Shown: piece by piece, positions 53,052 through 63,373 of the stretch | Layout of the letters: every line of letters starts with the position of its first letter | Position numbering within the stretch: position 1 is the first letter of the stretch | Source of the DNA: Endothia cerciana | Taxonomy: Eukaryota > Ascomycota > Sordariomycetes > Diaporthales > Cryphonectriaceae | DNA length: 64,000 nucleotides | Assembly: GCA_026119935.1 (NCBI GenBank) | Contig: JALRMH010000001.1 | Span: 1,364,001-1,428,000 of the forward strand | Direction of reading: 5' to 3' | Notes under the pieces: model-generated | Databases searched by the model: none | Told to the model about the DNA's origin: nothing | Seen by the model: only the letters and a program-made list of their open reading frames with translations | Made by a program: the position numbers and the translations under genes

Positions 53052-54874
53052 ATGAAGTGTGTTAGCAACGCCGCTGTCGCGGCTCTTTCTCTACTCGGCG
53101 CCGCCCAGGCTTTCGAGTACTACTCCTTTGACGGCGTAGGGCTTTCCGACATGCTACAACGTCACGGTGGTTCATAACGCTACAAGCGTAGATGAGAGTA
53201 CGCCGTGCTCCTAGTTCTCCAAATGCGAAAGGCAATGCTGACGCGGACTGCCTCAAGTGGTCTCCATTGTCCAAGCTGCTGCCGCAAATGGAACCCACGT
53301 CCGCGCCACCGGCAAAGGCCACATGTGGTATGACACGATGTGTGCGGACGTGCCTACCGAGATCATCCGGGCGGAGCTCGTGAACAACGTCACCGATCTC
53401 AACCTGACCGAGGGCCCTGACTCGGGCACGGTGGTCATCGAGGGCGGCGTGACATTCTTCTAGCTTGCAGACTACCTTCATGAGAGGGGCGCTAACATCG
53501 GCACCGGCCTTGTCAACTGGAACATCAGCCTTGGTGGCAGTGTAGCGATGGGTGCCCACCGGGCCTCGCTGGGCTCGGATGCGGTGGTCGTGGGTGGTGT
53601 GCTGGAGATGGACATTATCGATGGCTCGGGAAACATTCGCACAGTGGTCAAGGATGAAAGTGGCGACGAGTGGCTTGCCGCATCGACCTCGCTGGGGTTG
53701 CCGGGGATCGTTGCGAGGCTGAAGATGAAGATCTACCCCGACACCGTACTGTATGCGAACCAGGGTGGCGTAAGTTTGCTCGGCCTCACTGTCTTAGATG
53801 AGAACACTACTGACCAGAGAAGACTTGACGAGAATGACGTCTTGAACGGCGGCATCTATGGCATGGTCTCCCCGTATATAACGGCCAACTCCTGGGTGGG
53901 TCATCCATCTCACTCTGGGCTCTCATTCCTCATCAGCTAAAGATTATAGAGATACTGATATCTAGCAGTGGTGGCTCTTCAAACGCAAGTTCCACTACCG
54001 CACCTATGGCGAAGTCTCCGACGGCACAATCAACCAACTGGGCGTGCAATCGACCTTCTCCACCACGCACGTCGAAGCCGACACCGCGCTAGCCCTCCTC
54101 AACTCCGGGAAGTACCTCGAGACGTCCAACTGGATAGCAGAGGACATCTTCTTCGACATCTAGTCCAGCCCGAACTTCCGCACCTCCGACACCGACGAGG
54201 CGCTCACCGAATGGCCTGTCACGGGGTACAACTACGACGTGCTGATCGGCGGGTTGTGGCCGGGCCAGCAGATGGAGTGGGAGGATGGCCTCCACGGGTA
54301 TACGATGGAGCTGACGTTCCCCGTGACCGTGGCTAACGACATGCTGAAGATGGTGCGGGAGCTGTTCGACGCAAAGTACACGGAGCACCTGTATCAACAT
54401 GACCTCGTCGTACCGGAGCGGGATCAATATCAAGTTCGGACGGCCCGACTACGATTTCCTGGGCCAGGTCACATATAACACCTCCGAAGGTGCGGGCTGG
54501 AGCAATGGGACGATCATGCTCGACTTTCCCACTTTCTGGCCGACGGTGGGTGATCACCTACGGCTCAACGAGCCATTCTGTATGTCACCTGTCTCGGGAA
54601 GCTGGGTTTCACGGCGCTAACCACATGATAGACGCCAACCTTCCGTCCACACTTATCAACAAGTTCCCTTGCAGGCCTCACTGGACCAAAAATACGAGAG
54701 ACATCTTCAATCAAGCGCTAAAGGATCTAGATCAAGACGTAAGTAGCATACTCGTGATGTGTAGGGCCGGATATGTGCTGACCAGCCCAGAATACTGCTC
54801 GGTGCAAGGCAGTGAGAGAAGACTTCGATCCCAACGCATCTACATGGGCGTGCTCTTTTACTTGGGGGGTGTAG
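53052..54874 (+). pseudogene. Decayed FAD-linked oxidase (VAO/PCMH-type, lactone or alditol oxidase-like)
   Basis: An ATG at 53052 opens a signal peptide (about 19 residues). Homology-like text then continues across several GT..AG introns: 53199-53254 with a TGCTGAC branch point, one in frame near 53770-53817, 53901-53966, about 54581-54632, and about 54739-54791. Recognisable pieces are GKGHMWYDTMCAD, VVIEGGVTFF, GTGLVNWNISLGGSVAMGAHR (split after LGG), GRPDYDFLGQVTYNT and the C-terminal FPCRPHWTKNTRDIF with CKAVREDFDP. This is the FAD_binding_4 plus ALO-like layout. Four lesions break it: a one-base shift near 53138-53142, TAG at 53461, TAG at 54161 and a second shift near 54390. Both TAGs sit where Gln (CAG) would fit. 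It is therefore most likely a non-functional relic. The lactone or alditol substrate class is a guess. Confidence 0.75.
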
Positions 54875-55124
54875 CTGTGATGAGGCGGATCATGCATATC
54901 CCTCTCTTCTGTCTACCCTGCTCCTTGGCTCACTAACGACAACGACACCCAGCTTTGCAGCCCAATGACTGTCTTCTTTGTCTTTCGCACGGCGCCTCCC
55001 CTCTCTTCCATCTACCCTACTCCTCGGCTCACTTATGATTATATAATTTAGCACATGTGATGCAGTTTTGGGTTGCTCCTGCACACCTGCGCGATTATTT
55101 AAAGGCCGCACAACCATCATCACT

Positions 55125-55463
55125 ATGGCATCAAGAAGCCCTCAATACCCACCACAGCAAAGATCAATCTCACCGGCGTCAACGTCAGCATCAGCATCAG
55201 CATCAGCGTCGCTATCTATAACGACCGTAAATACACCAGTCTCTAAACCTATGGATCTCCAACCTACGGATCTCCAGCCTACGGATCTCCAACCTACGGA
55301 TCTCCAACCTGAGGATCTCCAAATGCTATTCACGACTCCTGAGGAACTTTTCGATCAAATCACTAATCGCGTTTCAGGAGATTACTTGATGCTTACAGAC
55401 GTTTCCCCTCAAGATCTCCTCGCAATCGAGAAACTCAGAGAAGCTTGTCATCGCAAATTCTGA
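55125..55463 (+). CDS. Hypothetical short protein with DLQPT tandem repeats
   Basis: An ATG at 55125 starts 112 codons. The N-terminus is Ser/Ala/Pro-rich, with SA dipeptides from a TCAGCA hexamer repeat. Five tandem DLQPT/DLQPE units follow (55254-55328), then a 45-residue charged part, EELFDQITNRVSGDYL through LAIEKLREACHRKF, which looks helical. No signal peptide or known domain. It stops just before an AT-rich block, so it may be the edge of a degraded element and not a host gene. I do not recognise it. Confidence 0.4.
   Translation: MASRSPQYPPQQRSISPASTSASASASASLSITTVNTPVSKPMDLQPTDLQPTDLQPTDLQPEDLQMLFTTPEELFDQITNRVSGDYLMLTDVSPQDLLAIEKLREACHRKF
55254..55328 (+). repeat. 15-bp tandem repeat, five units (GATCTCCAACCTACG)
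   Basis: Units differ at one to three positions and keep the reading frame, encoding DLQPT or DLQPE. Confidence 0.88.
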
Positions 55464-55479
55464 CTCCGACGATATTACT

Positions 55480-56035
55480 CTCATATAGACATCCTTATTA
55501 TCGGTATCCTGACTGAACTCTATAGAACTCTTTAGTTTAAGCTTTATATTTAATATTTTAAGCAATTTACTCTAATAAGTTTAGATAAAAGCTAGATAGG
55601 AATAAATACTATAATATTTCGAAATCGTCATTATCTTAGTAGTAATAATAGGTAACAGCGATTCTATAGATTATCTAATACTAGCTTAGAAAAAGCTCTA
55701 TAACTAGCTAATATTAATTATCAAAGCAGGATATTCTGAATTGATATAATAACTTATATAAGATATGCGTTAGTAGTTTAAAGCTTCTAATCATAATATC
55801 AAATTTATAATCCTTGCTAGTTTTGATCGCCTTCACTATCAGATTTATCTTAAGAGATAGGAAGAATCTGTATCGAGGACCTGACAAGCAGCAACAACAA
55901 CTCGAGCTACTTCAAGTCAGATGCTGGAACCAGTATTATAGTAAGAAATCATAATCACTCAAGATACCAGGACGATACTGCCATCATATAATATTCCTAG
56001 GGGGCGTATTAGTCCTGAGCTTTCGACTCCTCTTT
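55480..56035. repeat. AT-rich, TpA-dense block, likely RIP-mutated relic
   Basis: About 550 bp of very low GC with abundant TA and stop codons in all frames, sharply bounded by GC-rich DNA on both sides. The pattern is what repeat-induced point mutation leaves after C-to-T change. The original element cannot be identified by eye. Confidence 0.55.
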
Positions 56036-59000
56036 CTTAGGGATCCGGGTCCGGAAGAAGGAGATATTATGTTGGGTATTCCAGACCTACAATTGTACGC
56101 AGCACGGGTCTGGGGCGCATTTGAAGGATAAGGGCCTTATGCTGGACGGGGTGCAATACGACGTGAAATACTTCAGCCCCAGGGTATTTTGGCCGCTGTA
56201 CAACGTGTTGCTGCTTTTGGAACGACGAGGTAGCGGCGTGGAGAGGCGTCCTTGGGGAGATCATAGGGGTGTACTGAACACATTCTACATGCTTTGCACA
56301 TTCCAATTCTTGTACATACAACACACACATTCGCATCATCAACAGGGTGTATGTTTAATAAAATGACGTTTGTCTAAACCAAAGGTACAGTCTCACAGTC
56401 TCACCAAGCACCGTGTTCCGGACTGAACCTTCCTATGTGAATCACTCGGACATAGTAACGGGGTTGATATATCCCCAGATCTCGATCAAGCATTCCGGTC
56501 GCAAGTCTCCGGCTCACGCCAGGCTGCTGTGTACACTGTCTCAGCCTCAGGGCCAAAGTGCAAGACAGTGGAAAGTGCCGATACAGCGCCACATGGTGCT
56601 GAGCCATTCCCGCTTGCGCTATCCGATCCGAGGCCCGAACTAGACGGCCTGGATTTGTTCACCGGTCTCCAGTTAGCCTCCCTCCCTGGCGCCCACCTGC
56701 CCTACGTCATCTCATACGACCAAGAGATACCTAGGCACAATACACCACTGTGAGCAGGACGGACGCAAGGGGCTTCAGGGTCCAACCTCACTCCGAGCCA
56801 GCGGAGACAACCATGGAGGCCATGGAGTCAGAACATTTCCGAAGCCGACCTTAGCTCCACGATCTGCGTCTCATCGGCGCATCGTTCGACGCACGTTGAT
56901 CTTGCATTACAGATCACCTGATCTTCCTTGTATGTCCTCCCGGAGGGGGGGGGGGGCGAGGATTCCCCAGTGTTTCTGCAGGACGGCTTGACGTCTGGGC
57001 CGTGCGACCGCGACGATACGAAGTCGCAACAGAAACACAGAGAGGCATCTACCGAGAGTCTGCCTACCCCCTCCCCTTCTCTTTCCTCCCAAGACTGGAT
57101 CCAACGGCATACTACAAGTACTCATATTTGGCACAGTCTTTGATGCGCAGCCGCGGTGCTTTCCAACGTACCAAACCTCCTTGACAGCTGCTTCCTGGCT
57201 GGTCCTTGAGCGCACCAGTGTTGTAGGTCCCGCCGCAGCTGTCACAAGGCACCCAAAAACCAGATCCAGGAACAAAAGTTCACCGCCCAGCCGCTTGTAA
57301 TATTAGTGCGTGCAGCAGAGATTTCCACGTTTTCGGCTCTCCAGGTGTGTGCCGGTATGAGACGCCTTGCAGGTAATTCGCGAACATCCCACACGCTGGG
57401 GAGGCGGTTGTCTTTCCTCGGACGAAATACGCCTGGCCTGTCAACACCCAGCGCATTGGCTTGAAAGGCTCACATGAGGTATCCAGACCTAGGACAAGAA
57501 GAGAGAGACAAGTGCCCCGGTTCTCGCCAGCGGTGAACCCCTCGGCCAGGCGCGCCCAAGCATCCTACGAGGAATACGAAGGCGGCATGTCTCACGGCCG
57601 ACGGCGATATCGGGTGATCCAGTATGCTGAGGAGTTTTCCTATTCGGGGAAGTGCCCTAGTGAGCTATGACGAGGCTTCTCTGATGTAGCCTGTTCTCCC
57701 CTTTTCACACCATCACCCGCTCTGGTCTACGCGGCGGCCATCCAGCACCGGCCCCGCTTTGTTCATGTTGTGTGCCCCCGGGTCTGGTGGCAAATCTTCA
57801 AGGAAAAAGAGCTACCGTGTGCGTGAGACAGAGTCTCAGCCCGCCGTGAGAACTAGGAGGACGGTGATCTTGGATATATACAGAAAGGATTCCGTGCCGG
57901 TGCCGGGGCTCGTAACTGTGACCCTTTTTTTAAGTCGAAAAGAACGAAAGTATCCACAGCACCCTATCTTCGCCTGTCCGCCTCCACCTGGGCGGTGACA
58001 GTAGGTGCTGGGCAGGAGTTTTGTACGATAAGCGACCTCGTCTGGAGCCCTCATGGATCTCCAGTCACTCGGGCCGGCGCACGATCCGTCGATGGATGGC
58101 AGTCCTTTTGAGGAAGCCTCCACAGGCCTCACCCTCCCGAGCAGAGATGCACCTTCAGGCACTGACCGGACCAGAGAAGGTGACTGGAAGTCTCACGGCT
58201 GCACACCTGTCGGATAGAACCTAGGACTCGAGGTATCACGTAGCCGGTCTCTTCGATATAATGAATCTTTGTCACGATCGCAATTTCGCTCCTGTGCCAT
58301 CGACCTCGCTATCGGTGGGACGCTTTGATGTGCCTTGGCGTCACTAGCGGCCCAGTCGCTCCTGAGGAGCTACACCGCCAAAAAAAGGTGCTGGCTGTGT
58401 CCGAAGAGTAGGTGCAAGGCGGGCGGGCGGGCGGCCTTGGCGAAGGTGACGAACGTGGCCAGCAGGAAGCTGCTCAAATAAGACATGCAGGTGGTCACCC
58501 ATGCGCACACCTCCAGAGGTGTTCATTGTTCAAATGTCCACGGAGCTGACTGCTTTTTGCTATTACATCTGCTGCCCACCATCCTGCACACAAAACGAGG
58601 AGAAGGGAGCAACGGTCAATGAGAAGGCAGTGTGCTGATGGGTGGCTTGCCAAGTGAATCTGTCTCACATGCACGGTATCGGCTCTGTCCTCCTCCATCC
58701 AGCCAGGCCTGACCAGCGCCGCCTTGTCTACCGCCCCGTCCAGCCTGGGGACGGTCGCTGCGGGAGGATGCCGAGGAGGTACAAATTATGTGGTCCTCCT
58801 ATAGAGGTCATACACTAGAGGAGCTGTGGGTGCAGCTGATGAACGCGCTCTTGGTATCGGCTGGAGTGGTAGCCCGCTGAAAAGAACTCACCCCCGAGAG
58901 AAATCGCACGGCGACGGTGTCTGCGAGGGTGTCTGTTAGAGGCCTGATGCGTGTGTATAAAGCGAGGTAACCCGTCTGAAACTTCCAATTACGGCTCAAC

Positions 59001-59057
59001 CCGTTCATCACCTGTACACTCAGGAGACTCATCACTTCACAACCGTGAAAACCAGCC
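56036..59057. other. Gene-poor spacer, 3 kb
   Basis: No supported coding frame. It includes poly-G at 56945-56956. GC returns to the genome level. Confidence 0.4.
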
Positions 59058-59210
59058 ATGGCCACCTGCACATCAAGAACGCGCTCCCTCCTCGCCGTTC
59101 TCCTGATGCTCGTGTTCAGTTTCCAAATAAGTCTCGCTGCCCCTATTCCTCTTAGAGGCTTGTACCCCAATGTCAGCCAATATCGGCATCTTGACTATCG
59201 ACCCCTCTAA
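59058..59210 (+). CDS. Candidate small secreted peptide, 50 aa
   Basis: ATG 59058 (CCAGCCATGG, strong context) to TAA 59208-59210. Residues 1-27 form a textbook signal peptide: a basic N-region SRTR, a hydrophobic core LLAVLLMLVFSF and cleavage expected after SLA. The mature part would be about 23 residues (APIPLRGLYPNVSQYRHL and a short end), without cysteines. TATAAAG lies about 100 bp upstream (near 58955). A different frame stays open downstream (59170-59373), so a spliced longer product is possible. No family is recognised. Confidence 0.4.
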   Translation: MATCTSRTRSLLAVLLMLVFSFQISLAAPIPLRGLYPNVSQYRHLDYRPL

Positions 59211-61072
59211 GTTGTCCACAATAGGTTTCGATCTCGCCGCGGGCTCCCTGGTCATCCGCCACGTTGGCGATGCAGTCGTGGTCGATAGGGCCAGACACTG
59301 CGTCTCCCACCGCAAGTCGGCCTCATCAAGCATCGCGATCGAGAAGCGTCCAGCTGGGGGCCCCACCTGCTGAGAGCCTCACATGCAGATCGAGCCTACC
59401 GGACCTGTGGGCGCGTCCGGGCGTGATAAGTCCCACGTCCAAGACGACTTAGAGCGGCGGGCAACGACGAGGGTGGGGAACGTCTCAACGGAGGCCCAGA
59501 TCGGGACGACGGAACGGGCGGCAGTAGGATTTTGGCACCACTCGGCAAGCTCCTGAGCGGTTTCCGCCTTTGGATCCGTCCTGGCTCTGGTCCCACTTGC
59601 TAGGGATATTCATAGCCGTCCGACGCCTTGCTGGCGGTCCTCTCAGCGGCATCAAGACCCCCCCCCCCCCGGGGGCTCGGCTCACACGTGCTGAGGCCAT
59701 CACAGGTGAGGTAGCAGTCGACGATCTCGTCGGCGGTATTCGAACCGCCCGATCGGAGGTCCAACTTGCAGGAATGCCGCCGCCTCTCCTAGAGCCGCCG
59801 AGGTAGCCTCGGAAGGTCCCCATCCTTGAAATGTGTGGAAACGTCCGATAGTGAGCCCGGCTTCAAAACAGCCCACAGGCAGTCACCCTGACAACAAGAA
59901 TGTTCGTGACTCGCCGGAGGAGACATGGAAGCCTCCGGTTGGGAATCCTACTTGTTTGAGACGATTATAGCACTCACGGTGTTCAGCATGTACTGTGGGT
60001 GGCGGCCCTTAGGGACCGGATGATTCAATGCAGCCCCAATCCCGTTACCGTGCAACAGTACCGTACTGAGTCAAAAGGTAGGAAGGAGATGGTATGCGCA
60101 TCAGATAGGGAAGTGAAGCCTTTGAAACTGGGAGAAAAGCAGCACGTCAGTGTTGGGCAGCGAGCGGATCAACTGAGCAACCTTGGGCAGCCCAAAGTGC
60201 CCTTTGTGTATAATGAAGACAGATCCATCACGGGAAAGTCGCTGTGGATCCAGAGACGGACAAGGAGGCACCGTGACGAATATCAGGGGGAAAGCTGCCA
60301 AACGCTGCGGGCACACCTAGGTGCGAACATCCTGTAGACATCACCTAAGGGACTCTGCATATTGGATGATCGCGAGGATAGCTCAGCGTCTCCTCCGCTG
60401 GAGAAAGCTCCTGCCTGTTCCCAGCCTCTGTCTCCGCCTCTCCCTCTTTTTTCTCCGCCGTCCCTGTCTTGGTACAGCAGATCAACCATATAGCACGGCA
60501 TTGCTAACGGACAACCCTGGATTGTCTGTTCACTGCAAGACGGCAACGGAGGGGACGGATAACAACGTCAGATTGACCTACTATGTAGAGACTGTCAATG
60601 CGGGTGATACTTATCTAGCGCAAGTGAACGTCCCTGGAGAATCGTGATGAAGCGCGGACAGGCATCTGAGGGCGCATGCCACATATGGAGATGTTGCACC
60701 AGGTAGTCATGGTCATCCTTCTCATGAAGCTGCTGACATCCCTTGCGATGGAGCTCGTCCGGTACAGGTTGAAAAGAGAAAAAAAGCAAAGAGCAGCAGC
60801 ACATGGCGAGACCCAAGTTTGGATAGGTAAGAATACCATCACTGACACCCAATTTGGATGAGACGTGGTGGCTGAAACCTGGACATCAATTCATCCGTAC
60901 TATAACAACGTGAACTCCAAAACCCATGCACGAAGGCATACGACCGACCAAGTGTACAGTTATATTCTGTCTCCATATCGCTTCGGACGACAAAAGAAAG
61001 ATCGTTGCTCCACCGCGATTCTTCTTCCTCCTTCCCCGCCCCTCCCCAGCGCCCTCTTTACAGGGCCATCTT
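59211..61072. other. Spacer, 1.9 kb, no supported gene
   Basis: It contains a C13G5 homopolymer junction at 59658-59675 and an inverted repeat GGCGG..CCGCC near 59730-59750. Frames present show no family features. Confidence 0.4.
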
Positions 61073-61087
61073 TTACAGGGCCATCTC
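61059..61087 (-). repeat. 15-bp tandem duplication over the SDH2 stop codon
   Basis: On the minus strand GATGGCCCTGTAAAA is followed directly by GATGGCCCTGTAAA, so a second stop with the same upstream codons lies 15 bp past the first, in frame. Confidence 0.85.
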
Positions 61088-62119
61088 CTTCTTGATCTCT
61101 GCAATGGCATATCCGGGGTTCAGGCCCTTGGGGCAGGTCCGTGTGCAGTTGAGGATAGTGTGGCACCGGTATAGGCTCATGGAGTTGTCGAGAGCCTCCT
61201 TGCGCTCGACCTTCCTCTCGTCACGGGAGTCGATCAGCCACCTGTAGGACTGGAGCAGGATGGCGGGTCCGAGGTATTCCTCCGAGTTCCACCAGTATGA
61301 CGGGCACGATGTCGAGCAGCAGGCGCAGAGGATGCACTCGTAGAGGCCGTCCAGCTTCCTCCGGTCTTCCTTGGTCTGACGGAACTCCCGGCCCTAGGGA
61401 CGAAGTCAGTACAGGCCTCACCGGGGAGTCGGGCAGGGAGATGCCAGCACTTACGTCGGGTGCAGGGGTATCCCTCTGCAGGTATGGCTTGATCGACTTG
61501 TACTGCTTGTAGAAGTGCGTCAAGTCTGGAACCAGGTCCTTGACGACGTAGGTGTGCGGCAGGGGGTAAATCTTCATCTCCTTGGTCTCCTCGGTGGGGA
61601 TACGGCCTGCATCCACAGTCAGCGACCTGTCAAACCTCCGCTCGAGGTGGCCCCGGCCTCGTCCCGTCTCGTCCCGTCCGGTCCCGTCCGGTCCCGTCCG
61701 GTCCCTAGGTCCTACTCACACAGGCAGGCCAGCGTGTTCATGCCGTTGATGTTCATGGCGCAGCTACCGCAGATACCCTCCCTGCAACTCCTGCGGAAGG
61801 TCAGGGTCGGGTCCAGCTCGTTCTTGATGCGCACCAGGGCGTCGAGGACCATGGGCCCGGTCTTGTTGAGGTCGAGGGTGTAGGTCTGCATGCGCGGCTT
61901 CTCGGTGGGCGTGTCGGGATTCCACCGGTAGATCTGGAAGGTCTTCATGCGCGCCTTGTCAGAGGCAGCCTCCGAGCCCGCGTGCGAGTTGTCGAGGCCC
62001 TTGGCTTCGGAGACGGAGGCCATCGACCGCACGAAGCCAGTCGCCGGCACCGGCCTAAAGACGGGCTTGGTGGCGGCGCCCAGGAGGCGGCGGGTCGAGG
62101 TAGAGCGGAGAGCGGCCAT
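61073..62119 (-). CDS. SDH2: Succinate dehydrogenase iron-sulfur subunit (complex II), mitochondrial
   Basis: Three exons on the minus strand, 62119-61720, 61606-61455 and 61393-61073, encode 290 residues. Residues 1-35 are an Arg/Ser/Ala-rich import signal. The ferredoxin-type [2Fe-2S] site is SCREGICGSC (C112, C117, C120) with Cys132 (LACLC). The C-terminal ferredoxin domain carries CILCACCSTSCPSYWW (from C204) and CHTILNCTRTCPKGLNP, giving ligands for the [4Fe-4S] and [3Fe-4S] clusters and the ubiquinone pocket Trp. It ends EIKKEMAL. The subunit passes electrons from Sdh1 FADH2 to ubiquinone at the inner membrane. Intron 1 contains a perfect 10-bp tandem repeat. The stop region is tandemly duplicated, so KMAL plus stop occurs again just downstream. 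Confidence 0.97.
61661..61705. repeat. GTCCCGTCCG decamer tandem repeat in SDH2 intron 1
   Basis: One variant and three perfect 10-bp units plus a half unit lie inside the 113-nt intron, near its 5' splice site on the minus strand. Confidence 0.9.
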
Positions 62120-63373
62120 CTTCGTCGGTTTAACGGAGGGCGATTCGTGGTGGTGGTGGTCGATGCCTCGTTGCCGTTCAGCTCATGAAAGGTCGTCTGC
62201 TGAGATGAGAGACAGAAAAGGCTCGGTTGTTGCTCTCGTGACACGCGAAACAGCCGAGTGAGGACCCTCTCTCCTCTGCGGTGGTCTGGGCTAGTGGCAG
62301 CAGCAGCTTCCGCGGTGGTGGCTCGACGTCGAGGATGTCTGGAGGTCCATCATAGATGTGAGCTAGCCGAGGATAATCCCGGGGCCACACATACCCGGCC
62401 AATCAGAGGCAGGCTGAAAGTAATGATTCGGGAAGGAACGCTCGCGAATCACGTGCACGCCCGTTGCGGACGATTATGGTACGTACCATTCTGAGTGGCA
62501 GCCGGGAGGAATCCTCACCTTGCGGAGGAAAAAAGAGGCCCTGCCTTGGAACTCCCACCAAACCAGTCTTCAGAGCAGCAGGCCTCGGCGGGGATGCATT
62601 TAATCAAGCCCTCCCGACGACGAGGCCCAAGACGAAAGGACACGGCGAGGTGCGAGGGTACTCTCGGGCTGCAGCTGAGAGAGCCGGGCCTCCCGGTTTC
62701 ACCCATCGTTCTTCTTCCTGGGCCCCGGGTTTCTGGGACTTGGCCTCACACCATCCATCCATCCATACTGGGAACCGTTCAGGTGCCCCAAATCGTGCCA
62801 CAGTACATGCTCATGATGACCAGGTCGAAGTGTGCAGTGAGCCCCCCCCCCCCCCCCCCAAAGGTATCACCAGCCCCGCTGACCGCAGACGAAGGTTGCT
62901 GTTGGGCGTTGCAGGGATGGGCGGCCCGCCTGGAAACAGCAGTGCAGTCAGTGGCAGTGGGACGCTGAAGGCCCCCAGCAAACAACCGGTCCAGCGGCTG
63001 GCTATTGGCTGGTGTATCGCCGGCGGGTCCTGACTGACTGGCTGAATGACATAATGTCTCTGGCCCCCCCCCCCCCCGAAACTTCATCTATCTGCTCGGA
63101 TGGATGGGCTCACAGATGCTCCCTCAACCGGCCGCTTACAGACGGACAGAAGGCCCAGCTAAATAACCAAACCCACTCATTATCCGCTGTGGGGGACGGA
63201 CAATCTTCAGTTCCCAATTGGTATCTGACGTGTGACGCCTCCTCGCGTATAATGCCCGCTGAGACTCTCAGCCCAATCTGAAGACACGTGGGCCCGGGCT
63301 GGGCTTCACGCAGCCCTGAGTCTCCCTCTCTACAACCCGCCCAAGTCGTCCCGTCCCGCCTTCCAACGTCGCA
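62120..63373. promoter_or_regulatory. Divergent promoter region of SDH2 and the PTC7-like gene, with poly-C tracts
   Basis: 1.25 kb between opposing ATGs. CCAATCA at 62399-62405 (a HAP box, fitting a respiratory gene) lies 280 bp from the SDH2 ATG. A perfect 14-bp palindrome, ATGGTACGTACCAT, is at 62476-62489. Poly-C runs of 18 (62842-62859) and 14 (63064-63077) lie on the PTC7 side. No coding frame is supported. Confidence 0.5.

Noticed and set aside
59728..59752. TTCGAA-containing stem resembling a tRNA T-arm
   Set aside because: The loop is eight bases and no acceptor, D or anticodon stems can be formed around it.
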